Source: UWMA-0277 sp965183885
GTDB lineage: Bacteria > Bacteroidota > Bacteroidia > Flavobacteriales > BACL11
Assembly (NCBI GenBank): GCA_965183885.1
Contig: OZ238992.1
Coordinates: 434,001-498,000 of the forward strand
Length of the DNA stretch: 64,000 bases
Direction: 5' to 3'
Below the pieces are notes generated by a model. It saw only the letters and a program-made list of their open reading frames with translations, was not told where the DNA came from and ran no database searches. The position numbers and the translations under genes are program-made. Positions 10,626 to 18,338 of the stretch are shown here, piece after piece (the stretch's first letter is position 1; every line of letters begins with the position of its first letter).

Positions 10626-11510
10626 CTAATACTTATTTAATATTGCTTCAATAGTTTCTTCATCTTCTATTGAAATTCGATATCTAATCTCGTCCAACTT
10701 CTGAATTTTTTCTTGCCATAAATGGTCATTTAGTGTCCTATTTTCAGGTCCATCCGACTTTTGTTCAATTTTCTTTATGGCTTGATCGTAACCTTCTCTG
10801 TGATGTATTTCTTTAAGTTCATCTTGCTTCTTCTGTTCGCGATCGAATTTCTTTTTTGCAAGTTCTAAACGTCTGTCTTCCTTTCTTTTAATTTCCTCAG
10901 ATGATAAACACGTCATATTATATATTTTTATGATGCTTTCTCCAGAGTCAAGTCTATTAAAATAGTGCGCTCCCATCGATTCATCATTCAAATAGGTCTC
11001 ATATATTTTAACCAGTCTTCGAAGAGTTGTAGGTGAAAAATCTAAACTTAGAATCGAACAAGTGAGTTGAAATCTATCTTTTGATACCTCTCCAAAATCA
11101 TCAACTGAATCTAAGGGTCCAAGATCAACTCTTTTCTTTCCTTGAGAAGTGCCGATTAAATTAAGTAAGTGGAATGCAGACTTGGCTTTCTCAAGATAGG
11201 AACGTTTGATACGGGTGTTTCTAAGTAACGAATCTAAAATAACGTCTGCGTCAATAATTGAGATCTCTTGTACAGGTACAGTTTCAATTTCTAAATTATT
11301 AGTCAATAAAGTCTGATACCTCACATATCCATCAACGATGAGGTGGCTGTGGTTCTCCCTAACGACTTTAAGAGGTTCTATAATTCCATAGATATTAATC
11401 GATGGTAAAAACTTCTTAAATTGTTTAGGGTTTATACTTGATTTTATCCCAAGTAGTTTTGGGTGTAGTTCTAATGTCTCAAGTGGGACATTTTTAATAA
11501 TGATATTCAT
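10626..11510 (-). CDS. ParB-like nuclease-domain protein
   Basis: A 294-residue protein. The N-terminal 95 residues follow the ParB/sulfiredoxin pattern: VPLETLELHPKLLGIK, LPSINIYGIIEPLKVVRENH, LIVDGYVRYQTLL. Next come an HTH-like part and a strongly charged, coiled-coil-like tail (KRKEDRRLELAKKKFDREQKK). Possible roles are element partitioning or DNA-binding regulation. No ParA gene is adjacent, so partitioning is doubtful. It is divergent from the VirE-like gene, with a 285-base intergenic region holding a perfect palindrome. Confidence 0.75.
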   Translation of the reverse strand: MNIIIKNVPLETLELHPKLLGIKSSINPKQFKKFLPSINIYGIIEPLKVVRENHSHLIVDGYVRYQTLLTNNLEIETVPVQEISIIDADVILDSLLRNTRIKRSYLEKAKSAFHLLNLIGTSQGKKRVDLGPLDSVDDFGEVSKDRFQLTCSILSLDFSPTTLRRLVKIYETYLNDESMGAHYFNRLDSGESIIKIYNMTCLSSEEIKRKEDRRLELAKKKFDREQKKQDELKEIHHREGYDQAIKKIEQKSDGPENRTLNDHLWQEKIQKLDEIRYRISIEDEETIEAILNKY

Positions 11511-11628
11511 TTGTTGTCATTTTTAACAACATCTAACCCTACTGAAATCATTCTTTTTCAGATTAGTTTATTCCCTCCAAATAGGAGATCAATAAAATAA
11601 TAAAGAAAATAATCGAGAAAGTCAACCC

Positions 11629-11644
11629 CCTGTCACGTGACAGG
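11629..11644. promoter_or_regulatory. Perfect 16-bp palindrome, candidate operator
   Basis: CCTGTCACGTGACAGG is fully self-complementary and G+C-rich in an AT-rich intergenic region. It lies 119 bases from the ParB-like start and 152 bases from the VirE-like start, so it could control both divergent genes. Confidence 0.55.
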
Positions 11645-11795
11645 AAGTGATGGGTGCTTGATTTCAAATTTTAATTTCCTTATATTTTTAACACGTGGGA
11701 TATGAACATGCAGATTATATTCCAATACGCATAAGTTAGTTTAATCCATTTTCAAGCGGCTGCTGCATCAGTTTTCGATATGGACCAATAGTTAT

Positions 11796-13046
11796 ATGTT
11801 TTCTTTTTATGAGGGTAAAATCTATAATAACACCCCCTCAAAAACAATCGATTTTAACACCCTAATAAAAATTATTATCACCAATCCTTACAATAGGGAC
11901 TATAAAACCATTAGAGACCATAAGAAAGGTGATGTAGAGTATGATGAAGGGAAAAAATATCTTGTCAGATGTCAACCAAACTGTGTGGTCAAGTACAATT
12001 CAATCAAGGGACCAAATTTTGAAAAAAACTATGAAATAGGTTCAGGGTACATCTACTTAGATATTGATAATCTTGAAAACGCTTTGAAGTATAAAAAAGA
12101 GTTTATTTCAAAGTATAAAGATGTGGTTTCAATGGTTTGCATTTCAGGTGGAGGAAGAGGATTGTCAATTTTAGTAAAAATAAATCATACAATAACATTT
12201 AAAGAAGAGTATAAGTCTATAATTGATTATTTATCATCACACTATTTTAATGATATACAATTGGATAAAGGTGCTCTCAAATTATCGCAGATGTGGTTCA
12301 TTTCTTATGACCCGGATGTGTATGTAAACTTAGAGGTTTGTATTGACGTAAGTGAAGGGGTAAAGTGCGTAAGTCAGGGTATAATCCAGAGGGTTGTTAG
12401 TAATAATACACTGTTCTACGCACCCGAAAGAGAGATAATGTATTTATCCATAACGGAGATTGATACTCATCTCATTACTAAAACTAAATACATTAATAAA
12501 AGTGATATTGACATTGATACTATTCCATGGACTGATATCAAAATACCAAGAAATATTGGAGATGGTTATAAACGAAAACTTTTTACCTATTATACCCATG
12601 CACTTTTTCATCTGAATCCAGAAACTGATCCCAAATGGATATTTGCGTATGTCTACAATGTGAATAGAAACTGTGCTGACCCCAAGATGAGTTATAGGGA
12701 CCTTTTGTCTTTATTCAATATGCAGTATGGATATATTAAAAGTGATCATTATGAGTATCAAAACAATCGAAAAAAGAGTTTGCACATCAATCCTAAATTG
12801 AATCTCTCCGGTGGACAGAAGTCACTTGTTGCCAACAAGGTTAATGGAAGTATTAGAAAAAACAAAACCAAGTTGAAGATTGCCGCTGCTATTGAAAAAT
12901 TAACCAAAGAAAATGAAAAACACACAATATCTTCTATAAGTAAATTAAGTGGAGTTAGTAGAAAAACCGTGGGGTGTCATATGAAAGATTTGGAACTAAT
13001 TGATCTTGATGCACTGATAAATCAACTAATTAAAAATATTAATTAA
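11796..13046 (+). CDS. VirE-N/BT4734-like protein, probable element replication primase-type protein
   Basis: A 416-residue protein. Residues about 85-180 (GYIYLDIDNLENALKYKKEF, VSMVCISGGGRGLSILVKI, DKGALKLSQMWFISYDPDVYVN) match the BT4734-like/VirE N-terminal domain found in Bacteroidota mobile elements, where it often precedes a helicase. LDID and SGGGRGLS resemble the metal-binding and nucleotide-binding parts of archaeo-eukaryotic primase folds. The C-terminus carries a helix-turn-helix (ISSISKLSGVSRKTVGCHMKDL). No VirE helicase part is present, so it is a short version. A role in element replication is inferred. Confidence 0.7.
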   Translation: MFSFYEGKIYNNTPSKTIDFNTLIKIIITNPYNRDYKTIRDHKKGDVEYDEGKKYLVRCQPNCVVKYNSIKGPNFEKNYEIGSGYIYLDIDNLENALKYKKEFISKYKDVVSMVCISGGGRGLSILVKINHTITFKEEYKSIIDYLSSHYFNDIQLDKGALKLSQMWFISYDPDVYVNLEVCIDVSEGVKCVSQGIIQRVVSNNTLFYAPEREIMYLSITEIDTHLITKTKYINKSDIDIDTIPWTDIKIPRNIGDGYKRKLFTYYTHALFHLNPETDPKWIFAYVYNVNRNCADPKMSYRDLLSLFNMQYGYIKSDHYEYQNNRKKSLHINPKLNLSGGQKSLVANKVNGSIRKNKTKLKIAAAIEKLTKENEKHTISSISKLSGVSRKTVGCHMKDLELIDLDALINQLIKNIN

Positions 13047-13095
13047 GTTGTCTGACAGATTTTGAATTTCATGATATTTATTAGGAAACACTTTT

Positions 13096-13272
13096 ATGAA
13101 ACAAAAAAAAACAAGACGGGTAATTGTCAGACTAACGGAGAATCAGTTCAAGAATTTGATGGATTCAGTTATAACTGAAAATCAAAATAGATACACAACT
13201 TCAGATCTAATTCGCGAAGCCGTAGTCGATAAATTAAATAAAATAAAAGAAGATGCTAACAGGAAGAAATAA
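13096..13272 (+). CDS. Ribbon-helix-helix DNA-binding protein
   Basis: A 58-residue protein, MKQKKTRRVIVRLTENQF followed by YTTSDLIREAVVDKLNKI. A short basic beta-strand followed by two helices is the RHH/MobC-like layout. In Bacteroidota elements such proteins are repressors or mobilisation accessory factors. No relaxase gene is seen nearby, so a repressor role is at least as likely. Its 3' end overlaps the next small gene by 20 bases. Confidence 0.65.
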   Translation: MKQKKTRRVIVRLTENQFKNLMDSVITENQNRYTTSDLIREAVVDKLNKIKEDANRKK

Positions 13273-13450
13273 TTTAGATTATGAATATTTCAATCGATAT
13301 TTAAAGAATTGTGGATATAACGACATAAGCGAAATGGAGTTATTAAATGATTTTTTTAAAGAACGATTAAATATTCCTCAAGAACATGAATTAGACCCTG
13401 AAAAGGTGGTTTTTTTGAATGAATTACTTGTTTTTTGTCGTAAAAAATAA
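13253..13450 (+). CDS. Small hypothetical protein overlapping the ribbon-helix-helix gene
   Basis: A 65-residue acidic protein (LDYEYFNRYLKNCGYNDI, HELDPEKVVFLNELLVFC). Its ATG lies inside the last codons of the RHH gene in another frame, which suggests translational coupling. No family recognised. Coding support is the overlap and the normal amino-acid mix. Confidence 0.5.
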   Translation: MLTGRNNLDYEYFNRYLKNCGYNDISEMELLNDFFKERLNIPQEHELDPEKVVFLNELLVFCRKK

Positions 13451-13604
13451 TCAAGTTAAAAACCTTAAAATACCAACTGGCGCAGAAAACAATTCTCGAT
13501 TGGAACCCTTTAACCCCTGATTTTTATCCCCGTATTACATTAAATTCTTATCGGCACGATTGGTTGGGATATTGACCTTCCTGTAAAATTAAAGGAAGTT
13601 TTAA

Positions 13605-14051
13605 TTATTTATCCAGATACAATTTTGTGAGAGTTTTTCCCATTGTGTTACACAGAATTTCCTGCGGGTGATGCACCAAAGAGAATTGTTCCAATTGATC
13701 ATGATAGAGTTTAGATTTAGATTCTGATGTAATTAGGTAATAATGGAAATACTCATGGATAACCGTATTGATTAGTTCCCTATGCAATACATTGTTCTTC
13801 CTGTAAATTGTAATTGTGTTGTTAAAGAAACAATACTCCCCCGCTAAATGAGATTTACCGTCAACTAAAGTCAGTAGTGGTTTTTGTTTTCGAATTGGAT
13901 ATAAATAGAGACACCAGTTCAATACATCCTCTGCCAACCGAAATTGCCAATCTTCCTCTTCACCCTTCAGAAATACAATTATTTTATAAATCAGATTTAA
14001 TAAGAACAACCCTCCAACCACAATAAAATAAATAGTAAAAAAGGTATCCAT
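13605..14051 (-). CDS. Membrane-anchored zincin-like protein (HEYFH motif)
   Basis: A 148-residue protein with an N-terminal transmembrane helix (TIYFIVVGGLFLLNLIYKIIVFL) and a soluble part containing INTVIHEYFHYYL, an HExxH zinc-peptidase motif. A downstream Glu in HPQEILCNTMG could be the third ligand. The fold may be SprT- or M78-like, but it is too short to name. It stands alone on the minus strand inside element A. Peptidase activity is inferred from the motif only. Confidence 0.55.
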   Translation of the reverse strand: MDTFFTIYFIVVGGLFLLNLIYKIIVFLKGEEEDWQFRLAEDVLNWCLYLYPIRKQKPLLTLVDGKSHLAGEYCFFNNTITIYRKNNVLHRELINTVIHEYFHYYLITSESKSKLYHDQLEQFSLVHHPQEILCNTMGKTLTKLYLDK

Positions 14052-14135
14052 TATATTAAGTAACCGTTGAGTTCCATAACTGGAATCTACAGCGAGAATT
14101 ACATTCTGCCTAAAATAGATTTAAAAAGTTATCTG

Positions 14136-14160
14136 CTTATACTTTTGTACTAAGTATAAG
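14136..14160. promoter_or_regulatory. Inverted repeat, candidate operator upstream of the short tyrosine recombinase
   Basis: CTTATACTT and AAGTATAAG are perfect inverted 9-mers separated by 7 bases. A further CTTATACTT half-site occurs at 14234-14242, 72 bases before the recombinase start at 14314. The repeated half-site suggests a regulator or recombinase binding region. Confidence 0.5.
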
Positions 14161-14313
14161 TTACTGAAATTGATCTAACATCAACACCATCAGTAGGTTG
14201 CTGTGATTATACCCCATTGAAAGGCTCCGACACCTTATACTTTTATTAAAAAATGCGGCATAATCGAAGTTTTGCGCTTATGTTAGCCGGGTTAATTTCT
14301 AAAAAACTGAAAA

Positions 14314-14904
14314 ATGTCATTACAAGGTCAACGAACAACAACCGGTGCAATTCCGTGGGAAGATTTTAAATCACTAATTGGAAAATTAGAACGAGATGGG
14401 AATTATAAATACTGTTTACTGATTTCAATTGGTGTTTTCACGGGGTTACGAATAGGAGACATACTTAAATTAAGATATACAGACTTTTCGGGGGGAGACA
14501 TATTATCTGTGATAGAACAAAAGACAAAGAAGACTCGACGAATAAAATTAAATCAGGATTTACTCGAAATAATATATCGTGTTAAAAGGAAACAACTGAT
14601 AGATGATGACAATGAATTCATTTTCATCAATAAGTATGGAACCAAACCAATTGATAAATCGTGGGTGAACGTTTCCCTAAAAAAAATATTTAAAAAGTAT
14701 AAAGTACATGTAGATGGAAATGTATCCACACACATGTTTAGAAAAACTTTAGGTAGAAGAGTTTTGGAATTGAACAACTACAGCAACCAGTCTATTGTTC
14801 TGTTAATGGAACTCTTTGGTCACTCATCTATGGGGATAACAAAAAGATATCTTGGTATCAGAGAAAAAGAAGTAATGGGTGTATACGAAAGTTTGAGTTT
14901 GTGA
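14314..14904 (+). CDS. Short tyrosine recombinase (catalytic domain only)
   Basis: A 196-residue protein consisting of little more than the catalytic domain of the tyrosine recombinase family. Visible are Arg I in GVFTGLRIGDILKLRY, a beta-hairpin Lys in TKKTRRIKLN, H-x-x-R in THMFRKTLGRR, and the final LFGHSSMGITKRYLGI with His and the nucleophilic Tyr. The N-terminal SAM-like core-binding domain is missing. Such short recombinases are common in Bacteroidota mobile elements. Candidate substrates are an element end or resolution site; the inverted repeats upstream may be its target. Confidence 0.85.
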   Translation: MSLQGQRTTTGAIPWEDFKSLIGKLERDGNYKYCLLISIGVFTGLRIGDILKLRYTDFSGGDILSVIEQKTKKTRRIKLNQDLLEIIYRVKRKQLIDDDNEFIFINKYGTKPIDKSWVNVSLKKIFKKYKVHVDGNVSTHMFRKTLGRRVLELNNYSNQSIVLLMELFGHSSMGITKRYLGIREKEVMGVYESLSL

Positions 14905-15211
14905 TTCTTTTGGATTCCTTTAGGTTGCGTGCGGATAATATTTCGTGAAGGATCACCGTCACGGGTTGATCAAAATCATTGTTAGTCGCACATTGGTATA
15001 GAATGAGGGGGAGTACTCCCTGGGGGGAGTCCTGAGAGAAGCCCCCGCTTAATTAAGGGTAAAATCGACTTTCTGAGAGGACAGTCCCTACTCAAAGCGA
15101 AATATTTCCAGTTTTTTTGGAAAAAGACCTTTTTTTTCGTGGGGAAAAAAACCTTTATGGAAAAAAAAGGGGTGAAACGATTTTAGAATTTTTTTGGAAA
15201 ATATGAGTAAT
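14905..15211. other. Non-coding stretch with palindrome and homopolymer runs
   Basis: No gene is supported here. It contains a perfect 12-bp palindrome GGGAGTACTCCC at 15009-15020, G-rich and C-rich runs just after it, and from 15111 several runs of T and A (up to nine) just past the 3' end of hsdR. The homopolymers may act in termination. The G+C-rich palindrome is unlike its surroundings and could be a recombination or transfer site, but nothing proves it. Confidence 0.4.
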
Positions 15212-18200
15212 TTAATCACTTAATTCATTCGCTAACAATTCACTCTGTTCAATAACCCTATCTGCTTCCATACGAGCTAAATCTGGTGGATAACCGTATT
15301 TAATTAGTAGTTTACGAACGGTTAATCTTAACTTAGCTCTAACATCACTTCTTTTACTCCAATCAACCGTGGCGTTTTTACGAATGACGTCTACAATATG
15401 ATGTATTAGCTCTTTCATTTTATGATCATCTAACATTTTAGTAGAATCGTTTTGATTTAGCACGCTATAGAACGCATACTCATCATCTGTTAAGCCCAAC
15501 TCATGTGCTCTGTTATCTTCTAATCTCATCTCCTTTGCAATGGCAGATAATTCTTCTAAAACTTGTGCCGAGTCAATTTGGTTATTGTGATATCTATTAA
15601 CGACAGCTTCAATCATTTGTGAGAATTTCTTAGCCTGCGATATGTTTTTACCCTTGCGCACTCTTACGTCATCACTCAATAGTTTCTTTAAAAGTTCAAA
15701 AGCAACATTCTTTTGTTTCATATTCTGAACCTCCATTAAAAACTCGTCAGAAAGAATACTGATATCTGGTGTTTTAATTCCAGCAGCTTCAAATACATCG
15801 ATAACTCCATCACTACTTAATGCTTCATCTACGATTTGTTTAATGGCAGTGTCTACCTCATAATTTGATCTAACTCCTGAAGGATTGAACTTATTTATCC
15901 TTGCCTTTACTGCTTGAAAGAAGGCGACATCATCTTTAATGACATCTGCTTCAAAGCTCGGGATAGACATAGCAAATATTTTAGAAAGTGCAGTAATCTC
16001 TTTCAAAAACCTGTCTTTTAGTTCTTTGCTTGACAGAATAAAGTTCTGTGCACCCAGTAGTACTTGAAGCTTAATATTGGTTTCTGCTTTGAAATATGCT
16101 TTGTAATCAAACCCATGAAACATTTGCTCTACGATCTCAAACTTCTCTTGCATTAATGCAATTGCCTCTCTAATATCTACAAACGCTTTTCCTTCACCAC
16201 CACTTTGGAGGTAGGTACCCATGGCATTTCTAAGTTCTTGACCAATACCAATATAATCTACTATTAGCCCTCCTGGTTTGTCTTTATATACCCTGTTAAC
16301 TCTTGCAATAGCTTGCATAAGATTTGCTCCTTGCATCTTCTTATCTATATACATCGTGTGCATACTTGGAGCATCAAAACCAGTAAGCCACATATCACGA
16401 ACGATAACCAACTTTAGGTTGTCACTTGGCTCTTTCATTCGTATAGCCAATTCCTTTCTTTGTTGTTTTGTGGTACGGTGAGGTTGAAAACTTTCAGGAT
16501 CATCTGATGAGCTGGTCATAATGAGTTTTATCATGCCCTTGTCTAATTCATCGTCATGCCAATCTGGTCTCAGAGCTATAATTTGAGCATATAAGTCTAC
16601 ACAGATCTGCCTTGTCATTCCCACAATCATAGCTTTACCTTCAAATGCTTCTTGTCGAGCTTCAAAGTGAGTGACTAAATCTGTAGCTACATCTTTCAAG
16701 CGATCTGGATGACCTACAATGGCATTAATAGTTGCATTTTTCTTTTTGGATTTTTCTAATTGATCTTCATTAGTATCAGATATTTCTTCTACCAAAGCAT
16801 CTATTTCAGTGCTGACTTCTTTATCCAATTTAATCTTTACCAAACGAGCTTCATAACTGATAGGAACAGTTGCTCCATCATCTACTGCTTGTTTAATGTC
16901 ATAGATGTCTATATACCCTCCAAACACTGCTGGAGTAGATTTATCTTCCTTTTCAATAGGCGTTCCTGTAAATCCAATATAAGAAGCGTTAGGAAGTGCA
17001 TCTCTCATGTATTTAGCATTTCCATAACGAATTTCAGAACCTTCTTCTACCTCCACTATACGACCTTTAAAACCATATTGACTTCTGTGTGCTTCATCAG
17101 CAACTACTACAATATTGGTTCTTTCTGAAAGGGTATCATACACATTCCCTTCTTCAGGACTGAATTTTTGAATGGTGCTAAATATAACACCTCCACCAGA
17201 TACTTTTAATAGTTCTTTGATATGGTCTCTATTCTTAGCTTGAACAGGAGTTTGTCTTAGTAATCCAACACAATTTCCGAAAGTTCCAAAGAGTTGATCG
17301 TCCAAATCATTTCTATCGGTAAGGATAACAATGGTTGGATTCTTCATCTCTGGATGCGTAATAATCTGTCCGCTATAGAAAACCATTGATAATGACTTTC
17401 CACTTCCTTGTGTATGCCATACCACACCAACCTTGCGATCTCCATCAATAGAATGGGTAGCTCTTAGGGTTTGTTGTACTGCTTTTTGTACTGCATAGTA
17501 CTGATGGTAGGCTGCTACCTTTTTAATCTTTGACATAGAGACTAATCCTGTCTTTTCATCTTTCCTTTCTTCTGCTTCAAAGACCGTACAGTATCTGATT
17601 AGGTTTAATAAAACCCTTTTATCAAACATGTGTTGGGTCATTACCTGAAGGTCTGTCTGTAATCCTGCTTCTTCAGGTGCCTTCCAACTTAAGAAACGTG
17701 TAAAGGGTGCAGAGACACTGGATACTTTAGCGTCTATACCATCTGATATAACACAGAGTGCATTGTAGAAAAAGATGCTTGGTACATCCTTTTTATAGTT
17801 TTGTATTTGCGTGTATGCATTACGGATTGTTGCCTTTTCACTGGTGGCATTTTTAAGCTCTACCACAACCAACGGAAGACCATTAATGTAGACAACTACA
17901 TCCAGCCTTCTGTTTACATTATTCTCTTTTATGACTAATTGATTGACTGCCCAATAGGTGTTGTTTTCTGGGTTCTCAATGTCTAACAAATCAACATTAA
18001 CCCCTTTTGCTGCGCCATCTTTTGTGAACTCCACAGGAACACCACTTGTAAGATAGGTGTGGAATCGTTCGTTGTTTTCCATAATATCCTCTGTACCTAA
18101 ATTCAGCACTTTTTGATGAGCTTCATTAATTGCGGAAGAGGGAACGCCTGGGTTAAGTCTTTCAATGGCTTTGAGTAGTTCATTTTCTAAAACAACACTA

Positions 18201-18328
18201 TCAAAGTTTTTACGCTGTGGATTGTCTGAATCGGGGGCAATATCTGGGCCTTGATGAAACACAAATCCTTGATCAACCATCTGATCGATAAATGCTAACT
18301 CTATGGTGTTTTCATTGATAATAGACAT
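15212..18328 (-). CDS. hsdR: Type I restriction enzyme, R (restriction/translocase) subunit
   Basis: A 1038-residue, full-length HsdR. The N-terminal nuclease shows RLDVVVYINGLPLVVVELKN (D...ExK). The SF2 translocase motor has Walker A WHTQGSGKSLSM, DEAH box VVADEAHRSQYG, SYIGFTGTPI, and motif VI QAIARVNRVYKD. It cuts unmodified DNA after ATP-driven translocation in complex with HsdM and HsdS. It is the last gene of an operon running from the XRE regulator, and follows the DUF262-HEPN gene after 10 bases. No disruption seen. Confidence 0.96.
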   Translation of the reverse strand: MSIINENTIELAFIDQMVDQGFVFHQGPDIAPDSDNPQRKNFDSVVLENELLKAIERLNPGVPSSAINEAHQKVLNLGTEDIMENNERFHTYLTSGVPVEFTKDGAAKGVNVDLLDIENPENNTYWAVNQLVIKENNVNRRLDVVVYINGLPLVVVELKNATSEKATIRNAYTQIQNYKKDVPSIFFYNALCVISDGIDAKVSSVSAPFTRFLSWKAPEEAGLQTDLQVMTQHMFDKRVLLNLIRYCTVFEAEERKDEKTGLVSMSKIKKVAAYHQYYAVQKAVQQTLRATHSIDGDRKVGVVWHTQGSGKSLSMVFYSGQIITHPEMKNPTIVILTDRNDLDDQLFGTFGNCVGLLRQTPVQAKNRDHIKELLKVSGGGVIFSTIQKFSPEEGNVYDTLSERTNIVVVADEAHRSQYGFKGRIVEVEEGSEIRYGNAKYMRDALPNASYIGFTGTPIEKEDKSTPAVFGGYIDIYDIKQAVDDGATVPISYEARLVKIKLDKEVSTEIDALVEEISDTNEDQLEKSKKKNATINAIVGHPDRLKDVATDLVTHFEARQEAFEGKAMIVGMTRQICVDLYAQIIALRPDWHDDELDKGMIKLIMTSSSDDPESFQPHRTTKQQRKELAIRMKEPSDNLKLVIVRDMWLTGFDAPSMHTMYIDKKMQGANLMQAIARVNRVYKDKPGGLIVDYIGIGQELRNAMGTYLQSGGEGKAFVDIREAIALMQEKFEIVEQMFHGFDYKAYFKAETNIKLQVLLGAQNFILSSKELKDRFLKEITALSKIFAMSIPSFEADVIKDDVAFFQAVKARINKFNPSGVRSNYEVDTAIKQIVDEALSSDGVIDVFEAAGIKTPDISILSDEFLMEVQNMKQKNVAFELLKKLLSDDVRVRKGKNISQAKKFSQMIEAVVNRYHNNQIDSAQVLEELSAIAKEMRLEDNRAHELGLTDDEYAFYSVLNQNDSTKMLDDHKMKELIHHIVDVIRKNATVDWSKRSDVRAKLRLTVRKLLIKYGYPPDLARMEADRVIEQSELLANELSD

Positions 18329-18338
18329 AAATTAAACT

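Noticed and set aside
10626..15211. Conjugation module in element A
   Set aside because: ParB-like, VirE-like and RHH genes are present, but no relaxase, coupling protein or Tra genes could be found, so the element is not called conjugative.
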